Shown: positions 33,059 through 44,576, counted from the stretch's first letter. The stretch is 64,000 nt of DNA from an uncultured Bacteroidales bacterium (GCA_944323785.1 CALUTU010000006.1:62001-126000), one strand, 5' to 3'. Numbers and translations are program-made. Notes: a model not told the origin generated them from the sequence alone.

Positions 33059-33082
33059 GACCCATACGGCCGACAGCAGGAC

Positions 33083-33121
33083 AAAGGCAGTCTCCCTCTA
33101 TCTGGGACGGCTGCCTTTTTT
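33083..33121 (+). terminator. Intrinsic terminator after the CoA-transferase gene
   Basis: AAAGGCAG...CTGCC stem with inner TCCC/GGGA pairing, followed by TTTTTT ending at 33121. Confidence 0.8.
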
Positions 33122-33151
33122 ATTCCGGATTTTTCCTTATTTTTGCGCACC

Positions 33152-33499
33152 ATGAGGAAATTCATAAGAAGACATACCGCCGTCAAGCTGCTGCTTCCCA
33201 TGCTCTTTCTCGCATACATGGGCAGCATCTCGCTGTTTCCTCATGCCCACATCATAGACGGATGCAAGATCGTACACTCCCATCCTTTCGCCGATGACGG
33301 ACACAGCCACGACGGGGATTCGGCCCGCACGATACTGATCCTCTCGACATTCAGCGTTGACGGCAACATCCTGCAGGGCCATCTGCCCTCAGTCTTCCTG
33401 CCCCTGTGCGGAGACCTGTCCGTACCCTCAGTGCAGGACGGAGCGGCCCAGTGCCATATTCAAACGGAAAACAGGAGAGGCCCTCCTGCGACAGCCTGA
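33152..33499 (+). CDS. Histidine-rich small exported or membrane protein upstream of a TonB receptor
   Basis: A 115-residue protein with one hydrophobic N-terminal segment (AVKLLLPMLFLAYMGSISLF) and a histidine-rich stretch right after it (FPHAHIIDG, VHSHPFADDGHSHDGD; seven histidines in ~25 residues). This pattern is typical of short proteins next to metal-related TonB receptors in Bacteroidetes and suggests metal binding in the periplasm (inference). The TATTTTTG box at 33138-33145 leaves only 6 nt before the ATG. The receptor gene follows after 131 bp. Confidence 0.65.
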   Translation: MRKFIRRHTAVKLLLPMLFLAYMGSISLFPHAHIIDGCKIVHSHPFADDGHSHDGDSARTILILSTFSVDGNILQGHLPSVFLPLCGDLSVPSVQDGAAQCHIQTENRRGPPATA

Positions 33500-33630
33500 C
33501 ATCTGCCCGGCCATCCACCGGCTGCGGCACAGACCACGGACGCACCGCAAGGCACCGCGTTCATGGCAGCGGCATACGCATACCTGTATCCGGCCGCTGC
33601 CTGCAACACAAACGTTTGAATAACACACAT

Positions 33631-35946
33631 ATGAACAAGCACATAACAACACTCGCATTATTTATCACCATACTTCTGACACTATTCCCCGTCAAAGCAT
33701 CATGCACCGACAATGACCCTGACCGCTCAGACGCCAATATCATAGGCCATGTCACGGATAAGAACACCGGAGAGCATCTGCCGTACATCAACGTCACGAT
33801 CAAAGGCACCATGCTGTACACGGCCACCGACGCCACCGGACACTATTTTCTCAAAGACCTCCCTGAAGGCGACTTCACAGTCGAAGTGACCTGCATGGGG
33901 TACAAGTCCCAGAGCAGGGAAGTCAGCCTCAAAAAAGGCGTGACCCTTGAGCTCAACTTCGAGATCGAGGAGGACATCTCTATGCTGGACGGAGTCGTCG
34001 TATCGGCCAACAGGAGCGTTACCACCAGACAGATGGCCCCCACCATAGTCAACGTCATGACTCCCTTGCAGTTTGACAACCTCAACGCATCCACGGTATC
34101 TTCAGTCATAGCTTTCCAGCCGGGCGTAAGGGTCGAGAACAGCTGCCAGAACTGCGGATTCCAGCAGGTGCGCATCAACGGACTCGACGGCCCGTACACC
34201 CAGATACTCATAGACTCCAGGCCGGTATTCAGTGCCCTGTCCAACGTCTACGGCATCGAGCAGCTGCCCGTGAGCATGGTTGACAGGGTGGAAGTCATGC
34301 GCGGAGGCGGCTCGGCCCTGTTCGGCTCATCGGCCATCGCCGGCACCATCAACATCATCACCAAGGAGCCGCTGTACAACAGTGCCCAGCTCTCGCACAC
34401 CTACACCAACATCGGCGGCACATCCGCAGGCGAGAACAACACCTCCCTCAACGCCTCCTTAGTATCCGACGACTACAAGCTCGGAATCGCTGTATTCGGA
34501 CAGAACCGCCAGAGAGATGCCTATGACGCTGATGGTGACGGATATACGGAGCTGCCCATGATCAACGCGCAGACCCTGGGAACCCGCTCGTATCTCAAGA
34601 CCGGACTTCATTCCAGGCTCACGGCGGAATACCACCACCTGAGCGAGAAAAGGCGCGGAGGCAACAGCCTGGATCTGCCCCCGCACGAGGCCGACATCGC
34701 CGAGCAGGTACAGCACAGCATCAACACCGGAGGACTCAAGTTCGACTATTTCTCCCCTGACGGAAGACACAAGGTAAGTGCCTTCGCCTCCGCGCAGCAC
34801 ATCAACAGGGAAAGTTACTACGGAGCCGGCAAGGACCCCAACGCATACGGAGAGACCACCGATCTCACATGGGTCGCCGGGGCTCAGTACGACTACAGCT
34901 TCAACAAGTGCATCTTCATGCCCGCAGATCTTACCATCGGTGCAGAATTCAACCAGGACCTGCTCCACGACATGATGACAGGCTACGGCAGGGACATGCG
35001 TCAGGACACCTGGACCGCCAGCGTATTTGCACAGAATGAGTGGAAGAACGACAAATTCGGAATTCTCATCGGAGGAAGACTCGACAAGCACAACCTCATC
35101 GATGCCCCGGTGTTCAGCCCCCGCGCCACCCTGCGTTACAACCCCACCGGCAACATCAACCTCCGCGCAAGCTATTCCTCGGGATTCAGGGCTCCTCAGG
35201 CATTTGACGAGGACCTGCATATCGACAATGTGGGCGGCACCGTATCCATGATACGCCTGGCCGACGACCTGAAAGTGGAGAAATCGCACAGCGTCAGCGT
35301 CTCGGCCGACATGTACATGCGGAAAGGCAACTGGCAGGGCAACCTGCTGGTGGAAGGATTCTTCACTTCTCTCAACAATGTATTTGCGCTCAGGGACATA
35401 GGCTTTGAGGACGGCATCCTTATAAAGGAGAGGTACAATGAATCAGGCGCCAGGGTATACGGAGGTACCATAGAAGGCAAACTGGCATGGAAAAATATCT
35501 GGCAGATCCAGGCCGGCTTCACCCTGCAGCGGGCCGAGTACAAGGAAGCCAGGGTATGGAGCGAGGAAGGTGATGTGCAGCCGGAAAAACGCATGTTCAG
35601 GACACCCGAGGCATACGGGTACTTCACGACCTCCGTCAATCCCGTCACCGATCTGGCTCTGATCCTGAGCGGAACATACACCGACCGTATGCTGGTGGAG
35701 CACCATCAGGGATACATCGCCGAGAACAGGACCGAGCTCACCCCCAGGTTCTTCGAGCTGAACTTCAAGGTCACATACGACTTCCGGATCTACAACTCAA
35801 TAACCCTTCAGATCAATGCGGGAGTCGGCAACATCCTCAACTCCTACCAGAGAGACTTCGACCAGGGCCCCGACCGGGACTCCGGCTACATCTACGGCCC
35901 CGGTATGCCCCGCACCTACTTCGCCGGCATCAAACTCTCCTACTGA
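33631..35946 (+). CDS. TonB-dependent receptor, probable metal or cofactor transporter
   Basis: A 771-residue outer-membrane receptor: signal peptide (MNKHITTLALFITILLTLFP), carboxypeptidase-regulatory-like domain (residues ~32-115, IIGHVTDKNTGEHLPYINVT), plug domain (MAPTIVNVMTPLQFDN... VEVMRGGGSALFGSSAIAGT, ~125-245) and a 22-strand barrel ending MPRTYFAGIKLSY. The plug contains ENSCQNCGFQQVRINGLDGP, a C-x2-C pair seen in a subgroup of such receptors often near metal genes. No SusD partner follows, so a glycan SusCD function is unlikely. The start at 33631 gives a proper signal peptide. Confidence 0.88.
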   Translation: MNKHITTLALFITILLTLFPVKASCTDNDPDRSDANIIGHVTDKNTGEHLPYINVTIKGTMLYTATDATGHYFLKDLPEGDFTVEVTCMGYKSQSREVSLKKGVTLELNFEIEEDISMLDGVVVSANRSVTTRQMAPTIVNVMTPLQFDNLNASTVSSVIAFQPGVRVENSCQNCGFQQVRINGLDGPYTQILIDSRPVFSALSNVYGIEQLPVSMVDRVEVMRGGGSALFGSSAIAGTINIITKEPLYNSAQLSHTYTNIGGTSAGENNTSLNASLVSDDYKLGIAVFGQNRQRDAYDADGDGYTELPMINAQTLGTRSYLKTGLHSRLTAEYHHLSEKRRGGNSLDLPPHEADIAEQVQHSINTGGLKFDYFSPDGRHKVSAFASAQHINRESYYGAGKDPNAYGETTDLTWVAGAQYDYSFNKCIFMPADLTIGAEFNQDLLHDMMTGYGRDMRQDTWTASVFAQNEWKNDKFGILIGGRLDKHNLIDAPVFSPRATLRYNPTGNINLRASYSSGFRAPQAFDEDLHIDNVGGTVSMIRLADDLKVEKSHSVSVSADMYMRKGNWQGNLLVEGFFTSLNNVFALRDIGFEDGILIKERYNESGARVYGGTIEGKLAWKNIWQIQAGFTLQRAEYKEARVWSEEGDVQPEKRMFRTPEAYGYFTTSVNPVTDLALILSGTYTDRMLVEHHQGYIAENRTELTPRFFELNFKVTYDFRIYNSITLQINAGVGNILNSYQRDFDQGPDRDSGYIYGPGMPRTYFAGIKLSY

Positions 35947-35970
35947 CAGTCCGTTACAACGACACATACG

Positions 35971-36005
35971 ATAGAAGCCGACTCCAATTCAGAGCCGGCT
36001 TCTAT
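35971..36005. terminator. Bidirectional hairpin between convergent genes
   Basis: ATAGAAGCCG (35971-35980) pairs with CGGCTTCTAT (35996-36005) between the TonB receptor and eno stops. No long T-run, so efficiency is uncertain. Confidence 0.6.
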
Positions 36006-36024
36006 GCTCATAAACAGCACCGTA

Positions 36025-37386
<1,362 letters not shown>

Positions 37387-37548
37387 TTAATCTACAAGCT
37401 CGAAGTCTTCCTTGCCCACTCCGCAGAGAGGACAGGTCCAGTCTGCCGGAAGGTCCTCGAAAGCCGTTCCAGGGGCTATCCCGTTATCCGGGTCTCCCGC
37501 TGCTGGATCATAGACCCATCCGCATACCGTGCATCTGTACTTTTTCAT
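37387..37548 (-). CDS. Rubredoxin
   Basis: A 53-residue rubredoxin: [20 protein letters not shown] at the start and [15 protein letters not shown] at the end, giving the two C-x2-C iron-binding pairs (Cys6/9 and Cys39/42). It transfers electrons in the cytoplasm, often to rubrerythrin or other peroxide-scavenging enzymes in anaerobes. It starts 56 bp downstream of the divergent Nudix gene start and ends just upstream of the eno promoter. Confidence 0.95.
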   Translation of the reverse strand: MKKYRCTVCGWVYDPAAGDPDNGIAPGTAFEDLPADWTCPLCGVGKEDFELVD

Positions 37549-37604
37549 AACACTGATATTTATTACACGGCACTAATATAGGCATTTATTCTTAATTTTG
37601 CGGT

Positions 37605-38222
37605 ATGAAAATCATTTTCTTCAACCAGCGCGCCCTGATTCTCTGCCGGGAAGGAGAGCAGGCGGAAAAAGACCCCGAGGCAGTCATCGTCATTGACCAC
37701 GGCTGCGACACCGTCCTTGAGGATGCGGTCAGTACTATGGACTCCGGCTCCGGAATCTCCAGACTCTATATCCTTTGCGACAACCCCGAGTCCACATACG
37801 ACAGGCTCAGGAAACTCTTTACGGAAGTAGATGCGGCCGGAGGACTTGTCGGCAATGACAGAGGGCAGTATCTGCTGATATTCCGAAACGGCCTGTGGGA
37901 CCTGCCCAAAGGAAAACGGGAGAAAGGCGAGAGCACAGCCGAGAATGCTGTCAGAGAGGTCATGGAGGAATGCGGAATCCCTGCCCCGGAACTTGGAGAA
38001 CTGATATGCGTTACAGACCACACATATCACCGGGACGGACAGTTCGTACTCAAGCACACCTACTGGTACTCAATGAGCGTCAGCAGCAGTGCGCCCACCA
38101 GGCCTCAGACCGAAGAGGGTATCACACAGACCGCATGGGTGCCGGCCGGGGAGATCAGACAATACGCCGGACAGACCTATCCGTCCATAAATGAAGTCTT
38201 TGAGAAGGCCGGGCTGCTGTAG
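37605..38222 (+). CDS. Nudix hydrolase
   Basis: A 205-residue protein with the Nudix box GKREKGESTAENAVREVMEE then CG (near residues 103-124). An unrelated N-terminal ~75 residues (MKIIFFNQRALILCREGEQA) resembles the N-terminal extension of other Bacteroidetes Nudix enzymes. It hydrolyses a nucleoside diphosphate linked to another moiety; the substrate is unknown. The TAATTTTG box (37593-37600) is only 4 nt upstream of the ATG, suggesting a leaderless or near-leaderless mRNA. Confidence 0.9.
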   Translation: MKIIFFNQRALILCREGEQAEKDPEAVIVIDHGCDTVLEDAVSTMDSGSGISRLYILCDNPESTYDRLRKLFTEVDAAGGLVGNDRGQYLLIFRNGLWDLPKGKREKGESTAENAVREVMEECGIPAPELGELICVTDHTYHRDGQFVLKHTYWYSMSVSSSAPTRPQTEEGITQTAWVPAGEIRQYAGQTYPSINEVFEKAGLL

Positions 38223-38225
38223 CCG

Positions 38226-38906
38226 CTAGCGCATATCGGTAATATAGATATCCGGATCGTCCATCAGCTCCTTTGACGGAACGAAGTATTCCGACGGTCT
38301 TGCCTCCACAGAGCTGACGGAGACTATCTGAAGTTCATATCTGTCCCCTGTGCGGCTCGCATATGTTACGGCACAGGGCAGGAATGTATCTGCGGTAACT
38401 GTTATCCTAAGGGACGTGAATGACAGTCCTTTGTCCTTCGGCACCATATTGATGACATACTGTACGGAACCGTCCCCGGCCTTGTCCGTATCAGTTCCCC
38501 CTTTGAAACTGTACATGGAAGCGTCCGCCTTGCTCAGCACCGCAAACGGATTCTCTGCAGGATCCACCGAGGCCACATCGTGCGGAAATATCGTCACTTC
38601 CTCATTCACCGTATCATAGATCCACTTGGTCTGCCCGTCACAGAAGACCGTCATCACATCCGTGCTGAGCCTGAAAGCCTCTCCCTGAGCCACAAAATGA
38701 CCGCTTTCATCTCCCAGCAGGGCCCCGTCCTGGCCGAAAGCCTGAAACGAGAACGCGAAATCAGACGTTCCGAGTCCCTTCAATGCCTCCTGCATGGAGG
38801 CCAGTACTTCCTTAGGCTGAGGAGTCCTGCCCTGCGCTGTAAGGGTATAAGGCAGGGCTGACAATACTGCCAGGATGAAAAAAATATTTTTTATAAAAAT
38901 TCTCAT
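38226..38906 (-). CDS. LolA-like outer-membrane lipoprotein carrier
   Basis: A 226-residue exported protein. After the signal peptide (IKNIFFILAVLSALPYTLTAQG) it has the LolA-like fold pattern (LGTSDFAFSFQAFGQDGALL, VFCDGQTKWIYDTVNEEVTI, FVPSKELMDDPDIYITDMR). LolA carries lipoproteins across the periplasm. The start at 38906 is the first Met that gives a signal peptide; the gene follows ftsK by 10 bp, so the two are co-transcribed, an arrangement common in Bacteroidetes. Confidence 0.85.
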   Translation of the reverse strand: MRIFIKNIFFILAVLSALPYTLTAQGRTPQPKEVLASMQEALKGLGTSDFAFSFQAFGQDGALLGDESGHFVAQGEAFRLSTDVMTVFCDGQTKWIYDTVNEEVTIFPHDVASVDPAENPFAVLSKADASMYSFKGGTDTDKAGDGSVQYVINMVPKDKGLSFTSLRITVTADTFLPCAVTYASRTGDRYELQIVSVSSVEARPSEYFVPSKELMDDPDIYITDMR

Positions 38907-38916
38907 AAATTTAAAA

Positions 38917-41409
38917 TCATAAAGTCGAAAGCAGTTCATCCAGGGATTCCAGGCTGGTGATACGCACCTGGCGGGGCTTGCTGCCCTCAGAAGGACCCAC
39001 AATGCCGGCATCCTCAAGCTGGTCCATGATACGGCCCGCACGGTTGTAGCCCAGATTCATCTTTCTCTGAATCAAGGATGTAGAGCCGACCTGCTCGCGG
39101 ACTATCAGACGGGCAGCCTCCTTGAACAGCTCGTCACGGGCCCCTCCAGAGGTCTTTCCGGACACCTGCCCTCCTCCGGCCGAATCGTCCATCTCGCACT
39201 CAGGCAGCAGGTACGCTCCGCCGAATCCGGCCTGAGACGACACAAACTGAGCGATGCGGTCCACTTCCGGCGTATCGATAAAGGCGCACTGGAGCCGCAC
39301 CGGCTCGCTGTTGCCTGTAGATATGAGCATGTCGCCCCGGCCTATCAGCTGATTGGCCCCGGTCTGGTCCAGGATGGTCTTGGAGTCCACACTGGAGATT
39401 ACCCTGAATGCTACGCGGGCCGGGAAATTGGCCTTGATGGTGCCGGTGATGATATTGGTCGTAGGACGCTGAGTCGCTATCACCAGATGTATGCCTATGG
39501 CCCTGGCCAGCTGGGCCAGACGGGCTATGGGCTCCTCCACTTCCCGGCCGGCTGTCATCAGCAGGTCGGCGAACTCGTCAATGATTACCACTATATACGG
39601 CATGAACTCGTGTCCCTTGTAGGGATTGAGCTTCCGCGAGAGGAACTTCTCGTTGTACTCCTTGATATTGCGGACAGATGCGGCCTTGAGCAGGTCATAA
39701 CGGTGATCCATCAGCTTGCAAAGCGAGCGCAGGGTGTACACCACCCGTTTGGTATCCGTGATGATGGCATCCTCCGAGTCAGGCATCTTGGCCAGGTAAT
39801 GCTTCTCCAGAGGAGCGTAAAGCGACAGCTCCACTTTCTTGGGATCCACCAGCACGAACTTGAGCTCGGCCGGATGCTTCTTGTACAGCAAAGAAGTGAT
39901 GATGGCATTAAGTCCCACTGACTTACCCTGTCCGGTAGCACCGGCTACCAGCAGGTGCGGCATCTTGGCCAGGTCAAACGAATAGGCCTCGTTGGATATC
40001 GTCCGCCCGATAACCACGGGCAGGTCATACTTGGCGGCGTTGAACTTAGGGTCACTCAGAATAGAGCGCATGGACACTATGCTGGGCTTGTCATTGGCCA
40101 CCTCTATACCTATCGCATTGGTGCCGGTAAGCATCACCACACGCACACCGCGGGCAGCCAGCGAGCGGGCTATATCGTCCTCCAGCCTTACTATCTGGGC
40201 CACACGGACTCCCGGAGCAGGCACCACCTCATACAGAGTAACGGTAGGCCCTACCCTCGCAGATATCTTGGATATGCTTATCCTGAAGTCTTTGAGCGTA
40301 CTGACGATCAGACGGTTATTCCTTTCCAGCTCCTCGCGCGACACTTCATGGATCTGGTCCGAATAATCCTTCAGCAGAGACAGGTCCGGCATCCGGTAAT
40401 TGGACATACTGAGCCTGGGATCATACCTTGTCTTCCACTGCTCATCCGACAGACCGGTAGAGAAGTCCGTCGGATCCCCGCCGATGACCTCCACCGGAGG
40501 AATGTCGCTGTCAGGCACATCCGGACCTGCAGGTGTATCCGCATCCTTGTCCTCAGGTCGTTCCACCGGCACCACCGGGGGTATCACCTCCAGTTCCGGT
40601 CCTTCCTCATCGGGTTCATTGCCTTCATCTCCCTCCTCATCACCGTTCTCCTCGTCATCATTTTCTCCATCTTCATCCTCATCATCGGATCCTTCATCAT
40701 CGCCACCGTCCTCATCCACGTCATCCTCTCCTGCATCTGTCCCTCCATCTTCGGGGACAGCATCCGCATCGGACTTACCGCGCTTGGAGAACAGAGAGTC
40801 GAACAGCGACGTTATCCTGTCTACTATCTTGTGATTGAGGAGCATAACCCACAGTACGAGAAAGACCAGAATGATACATGCAGTCCCGAACGCTCCGGTC
40901 ATGGACACCAGCCATTCATTGACATAGTACCCGTAAGACCCTCCTGCACCGTCTCCGAACATCGACTTCGCGGAAGTAAAGGAGAATATATAGGAGAACA
41001 GAGCGGACAGGACTATACAGCCCATCAAGGACAGAAAGAACAGGCGCAGAAGCCTGACTTTCTCCTTCTTGAAACAATACACGGACACACCGGCGAAGAA
41101 AAACGGAATGACGAACGCTCCCAGGCCGAACCATCTGGACACAAGGAGATTGGCAAACAGGAAGCCGGCTTTGCCTCCGGTATTCTCAGCGGTAACAGCA
41201 TTGCTGTATATTCCGTCGTCGGACAACAGACTCTGATCATCAGCCCATGTGAACAGATAAGAGACTATCGACACCAGGGTAAAGACCGCCAGAAGAGCAA
41301 AAACCAGCCCCAGCACAAAACGGACGTTCCGGTTGTGCATCAGCCTGTCCAATGCTGACGGACCTTTCTTCTTTTTTTTCTTTTTCCTGGCTACTGCTGC
41401 TTTTTCCAT
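38917..41409 (-). CDS. ftsK: DNA translocase FtsK/SpoIIIE
   Basis: An 830-residue septal DNA pump that moves chromosomal DNA during division. A basic N-terminus (ARKKKKKKK) precedes about four membrane helices (residues ~28-195). A long Asp/Glu-rich linker (~215-290) follows, then the RecA-like motor with Walker A LLVAGATGQGKSVGLN and Walker B YIVVIIDEFADLLM, and a C-terminal gamma-type winged helix (SLIQRKMNLGYNRAGRIMDQ). The acidic linker is unusually pure (stretches of D, E and G only). It overlaps the DUF4290 gene by 19 bp. Confidence 0.96.
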   Translation of the reverse strand: MEKAAVARKKKKKKKGPSALDRLMHNRNVRFVLGLVFALLAVFTLVSIVSYLFTWADDQSLLSDDGIYSNAVTAENTGGKAGFLFANLLVSRWFGLGAFVIPFFFAGVSVYCFKKEKVRLLRLFFLSLMGCIVLSALFSYIFSFTSAKSMFGDGAGGSYGYYVNEWLVSMTGAFGTACIILVFLVLWVMLLNHKIVDRITSLFDSLFSKRGKSDADAVPEDGGTDAGEDDVDEDGGDDEGSDDEDEDGENDDEENGDEEGDEGNEPDEEGPELEVIPPVVPVERPEDKDADTPAGPDVPDSDIPPVEVIGGDPTDFSTGLSDEQWKTRYDPRLSMSNYRMPDLSLLKDYSDQIHEVSREELERNNRLIVSTLKDFRISISKISARVGPTVTLYEVVPAPGVRVAQIVRLEDDIARSLAARGVRVVMLTGTNAIGIEVANDKPSIVSMRSILSDPKFNAAKYDLPVVIGRTISNEAYSFDLAKMPHLLVAGATGQGKSVGLNAIITSLLYKKHPAELKFVLVDPKKVELSLYAPLEKHYLAKMPDSEDAIITDTKRVVYTLRSLCKLMDHRYDLLKAASVRNIKEYNEKFLSRKLNPYKGHEFMPYIVVIIDEFADLLMTAGREVEEPIARLAQLARAIGIHLVIATQRPTTNIITGTIKANFPARVAFRVISSVDSKTILDQTGANQLIGRGDMLISTGNSEPVRLQCAFIDTPEVDRIAQFVSSQAGFGGAYLLPECEMDDSAGGGQVSGKTSGGARDELFKEAARLIVREQVGSTSLIQRKMNLGYNRAGRIMDQLEDAGIVGPSEGSKPRQVRITSLESLDELLSTL

Positions 41410-42047
41410 TTGCCTCTGTTGTTCTTATTCCGGCCCTGCTTCCTGAACTGATTGCGGTTCTGGGCGTTGGGAAGCATCAGACCCGGACGGGTGAATTTTT
41501 CCTTCTCGGAGATACTGTCAAGATGAATATGAGACGGCACTGTCAGCTTACCGTCCGAGAGTTTTTCTATATCCTTGAAGATAGTCTCATCAGATACACT
41601 GTCCTTGTTCCATATAAGGTACTGCTGCCTCATATATACCGCCATGGACTTTATCATCCTGTCGCGGGTCTCGTCTTCGGGCATGGCGGCTATTACCTTC
41701 ACCATATTCTGAATATTCCGGCCATAATGCGCCGCAGCAAGGGGTTCCTTCGGCATCGGCACTATCTCAGGGGGTGCCGTCAGCTCCTCCTTGGTCGGCA
41801 TAGGAAAGGGCGAGTCCACATCAAGGTCAAAGCCGGCAATGATCTGCACATGATCCCACAGCTTGTGCATATAGTCCGGCTGCTCCATGACCTGGGGATT
41901 GAGTATGGCCATGACAGAGACCACCGCCCTGATCTGCTCGTTGCGTTTCTCCCTGTCCGGTATCTGCTTTACCTGCTCAATCATTTTCTGTACGTGCCTT
42001 CCATATTCCGGCAATATCAGTTTCTCTCTATTTGTATTGTAGTCCAT
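41391..42047 (-). CDS. DUF4290 protein
   Basis: A 218-residue soluble protein, with YNTNREKLILPEYGRHVQKM at the start and a repeated related helix later (AAHYGRNIQNMVKVIAAMPE), plus a basic, Asn/Lys-rich C-terminal tail (QNRNQFRKQGRNKNNRGKWK). It matches DUF4290, a conserved Bacteroidetes family of unknown function. It heads the ftsK-lolA unit. Promoter: minus-strand TATCTTTG at 42064-42071, only 16 bp from the start codon. Confidence 0.85.
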   Translation of the reverse strand: MDYNTNREKLILPEYGRHVQKMIEQVKQIPDREKRNEQIRAVVSVMAILNPQVMEQPDYMHKLWDHVQIIAGFDLDVDSPFPMPTKEELTAPPEIVPMPKEPLAAAHYGRNIQNMVKVIAAMPEDETRDRMIKSMAVYMRQQYLIWNKDSVSDETIFKDIEKLSDGKLTVPSHIHLDSISEKEKFTRPGLMLPNAQNRNQFRKQGRNKNNRGKWKKQQ

Positions 42048-42063
42048 CGTGCAAAAATTTCCA

Positions 42064-42102
42064 CAAAGATAGTTTTTTTAGATTACGAATTGAGTATCTT
42101 TG
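42064..42102. promoter_or_regulatory. Divergent promoter pair
   Basis: Minus-strand TATCTTTG (plus CAAAGATA, 42064-42071) faces the DUF4290 gene; plus-strand TATCTTTG (42095-42102) faces rfbD. Confidence 0.8.
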
Positions 42103-42121
42103 TCGCACAATTATTATAAAT

Positions 42122-42985
42122 ATGGACAATATTCTGATTACCGGTGCAGACGGGCAACTTGGCAGCGAGCTCCGCTCCCTGCTTGATGGAAACAAGGATT
42201 ACCAATGCTTTTATACGGATGTCCCGCAGCTGGACATCACCGACCAGGATGCGGTGGACAGATTCATCACGGAGAATTCCATCACCAGAATCATAAACTG
42301 TGCGGCATACAACAACGTAGACGGAGCCGAGACAGATGCCGGCTCTGCTATCAGAATCAATGTCAACGGCCCCATGTGCCTTGCCACGGCCGCTGCCCGT
42401 CACGGTATCTACCTGATACACATATCCACCGACTTTGTCTTTGACGGCAAGAAGCGTACTCCGTACCACGAGAGCGACAGACCGTCTCCCCTGTCCGAAT
42501 ACGGCAGGACAAAGCTGGCCGGAGAGCTGGCCGTCAAGAGGTCCGGATGCCTGTCCATCATCATCCGCACGGCATGGCTGTACTCGCCGTACGGCAAGAA
42601 GAACTTCGTCAGGACCATGATAGAGAAGGGCCTGGATGAATACGAGCTCAATGTGGTCTGCGACCAGGTCGGCACGCCTACGTACGCCCGTGACCTGGCC
42701 GAAGCCATCCTGCATATCCTGCCCCAGCTGGATACTGTTCCAAGATACGGAGAAGTCTTCCACTACTCGGACGAGGGCAGCTGCTCCAGAGCCGAATTTG
42801 CGGACAAGATCATGAAACTCAAAAGGCTGGACTGCACCGTCAGCCCCGTTGACTCTTCCGTATATCCCACCGCTGCCCGGAGACCCGAATACTCCGTGCT
42901 GGACAAATCCCTTATAAAGGCTGCCTTCGGGGTCAAAGTCCCGCTCTGGGAAAGGAGCCTGTCCAAGGCAATCAGATTGTTTTAA
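42122..42985 (+). CDS. rfbD: dTDP-4-dehydrorhamnose reductase
   Basis: A 287-residue extended SDR enzyme. The NAD(P)-binding motif is [17 protein letters not shown] (residues 4-20), the active-site YGRTKLAGE (Tyr and Lys) is near residue 126, and [10 protein letters not shown] is typical of RfbD. It reduces dTDP-4-keto-L-rhamnose to dTDP-L-rhamnose for surface polysaccharide. It is not in a rml cluster here; hisS starts 17 bp downstream, so the two share a transcript. Confidence 0.9.
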   Translation: MDNILITGADGQLGSELRSLLDGNKDYQCFYTDVPQLDITDQDAVDRFITENSITRIINCAAYNNVDGAETDAGSAIRINVNGPMCLATAAARHGIYLIHISTDFVFDGKKRTPYHESDRPSPLSEYGRTKLAGELAVKRSGCLSIIIRTAWLYSPYGKKNFVRTMIEKGLDEYELNVVCDQVGTPTYARDLAEAILHILPQLDTVPRYGEVFHYSDEGSCSRAEFADKIMKLKRLDCTVSPVDSSVYPTAARRPEYSVLDKSLIKAAFGVKVPLWERSLSKAIRLF

Positions 42986-43002
42986 CCTCAACACAACGGC
43001 AT

Positions 43003-44361
43003 ATGACACAGAAACCGTCCATACCCAAAGGCACCCGCGATTTCTCTCCGGCAGAGATGGCCGGCAGAAACTACATCTTTGACACCATAAAGGCCATATT
43101 CAGGAAATACGGATACTCGCCCATCGAGACCCCGGCGATGGAGAACCTTTCCACACTGCTGGGCAAATACGGTGAGGAGGGAGACAAGCTCCTGTTCAAG
43201 ATTCTCAACTCCGGAGACGCCTTCAAGGACATAAGAGACATACCCTCAGGAGAGCTGAACGAGATGAGCAGCAATGCCCTGGCCCTGAAAGTCAGCGAAA
43301 AGGGTCTGCGCTATGACCTGACGGTCCCGTTCGCCAGATATGTGGTCCAGCACCGCAACGAGATTACTTTCCCGTTCAAGAGATATCAGATACAGCCGGT
43401 ATGGAGGGCGGACAGGCCTCAGAAAGGCCGCTACCGCGAGTTCTACCAGTGCGATGTGGATGTCATCGGCACCGAATCCCTGCTCAACGAGCTGGAACTC
43501 GTGCAGATAGCCGATGAAGTGTTCAAGTCTCTCGACATCCGCGTAAGGATCAAGATCAACAACCGCAAGGTCCTCGCCGGCCTGGCTGAGATCACCGGAC
43601 AGCCGGACAAACTCACGGACATCACAGTAGCCATCGACAAGATTGACAAGATAGGCCTCGGTGCCGTGAAAGAGGAACTGACTGAAAGGGGGCTCACTGC
43701 CGAGAGTATATCCAGGATAGAGCCGGTGCTCACGCTTTCCGGCAGCAACGAAGAGAAGATCAGCCGCATGAGAGAGCTGCTGTACGGCTCGGAGACAGGA
43801 CTCCGCGGACTGCAGGAACTGGAAGAGCTGTTCAGACTCATCAGTACGGCAGGAGTCTCTTCCGAAGTGGAGTTCGACCTGTCGCTGGCCAGGGGACTCA
43901 ACTACTACACCGGTGCCATCTTTGAGGTAAAGGCCCTGGATTTCGCAATCGGAAGCATCTGCGGCGGAGGACGTTACGACAACCTTACCGGCATCTTCGG
44001 ACTCCCTGACACTTCCGGAGTCGGCATCTCGTTCGGAGCGGACAGGATCTACGATGTCCTGCTGGGCATGGACAAGTTTCCCCGGAACGCAGTGCAGGGC
44101 ACTGAGTACCTGTTTGCAAACATGGGCGTGGAAACCCTTCCCTATATAATGAAAGCCGCAGCCATGTGCAGGGAAGCTGGCCACTCGGCCGAGATATACC
44201 CCGAAAGCGCAAAACTCCGCAAGCAGTTTGAGTATGCCGACAAGAAAGGAATAAAATATGTTATACTTGCCGGAGAGGACGAGATGAAAAATAACGAGCT
44301 CTCCATCAAGGATATACTGTCAGGAGAGCAGAAAAAAGTCAAAATTTCCGAACTTTTTTAA
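43003..44361 (+). CDS. hisS: Histidyl-tRNA synthetase
   Basis: A 452-residue class II aminoacyl-tRNA synthetase. Motif 1 lies near [14 protein letters not shown], motif 2 in [21 protein letters not shown], the histidine-specific signatures are [13 protein letters not shown] and [13 protein letters not shown], and motif 3 is [13 protein letters not shown]. The C-terminal anticodon-binding domain follows. Intact and full length. Confidence 0.96.
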   Translation: MTQKPSIPKGTRDFSPAEMAGRNYIFDTIKAIFRKYGYSPIETPAMENLSTLLGKYGEEGDKLLFKILNSGDAFKDIRDIPSGELNEMSSNALALKVSEKGLRYDLTVPFARYVVQHRNEITFPFKRYQIQPVWRADRPQKGRYREFYQCDVDVIGTESLLNELELVQIADEVFKSLDIRVRIKINNRKVLAGLAEITGQPDKLTDITVAIDKIDKIGLGAVKEELTERGLTAESISRIEPVLTLSGSNEEKISRMRELLYGSETGLRGLQELEELFRLISTAGVSSEVEFDLSLARGLNYYTGAIFEVKALDFAIGSICGGGRYDNLTGIFGLPDTSGVGISFGADRIYDVLLGMDKFPRNAVQGTEYLFANMGVETLPYIMKAAAMCREAGHSAEIYPESAKLRKQFEYADKKGIKYVILAGEDEMKNNELSIKDILSGEQKKVKISELF

Positions 44362-44368
44362 ACTTATT

Positions 44369-44401
44369 TTTGGCAATTTTAAAAAAAGATATTTATCTTT
44401 G
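44369..44401 (+). promoter_or_regulatory. Promoter of the initiator tRNA
   Basis: TTTG (44369-44372), 21 bp, TATCTTTG (44394-44401), with the mature tRNA starting at 44412. A textbook Bacteroidetes housekeeping promoter. Confidence 0.85.
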
Positions 44402-44411
44402 CAGTCTACAT

Positions 44412-44484
<73 letters not shown>

Positions 44485-44491
44485 CTAAAAG

Positions 44492-44519
44492 GGACAACTC
44501 ATCAGGGTTGTCCTTTTTT
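44492..44519 (+). terminator. Intrinsic terminator after the tRNA
   Basis: GGACAAC (44492-44498) pairs with GTTGTCC (44507-44513), followed by TTTTTT. Confidence 0.9.
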
Positions 44520-44576
44520 CGTATCCCATCACCCCTCGCAGAACGCACTACAAGGCCGAATTTTAACAAATAAAAA

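Noticed and set aside
40600-40760. Short tandem-like GA/TC-rich repeats, considered as a repeat array
   Set aside because: They encode the Asp/Glu-rich linker of FtsK in frame, so low-complexity coding sequence explains them.
39955-41358. A 467-codon plus-strand open frame opposite ftsK
   Set aside because: Fully antisense to ftsK, and its composition mirrors the acidic linker and membrane part of that gene.
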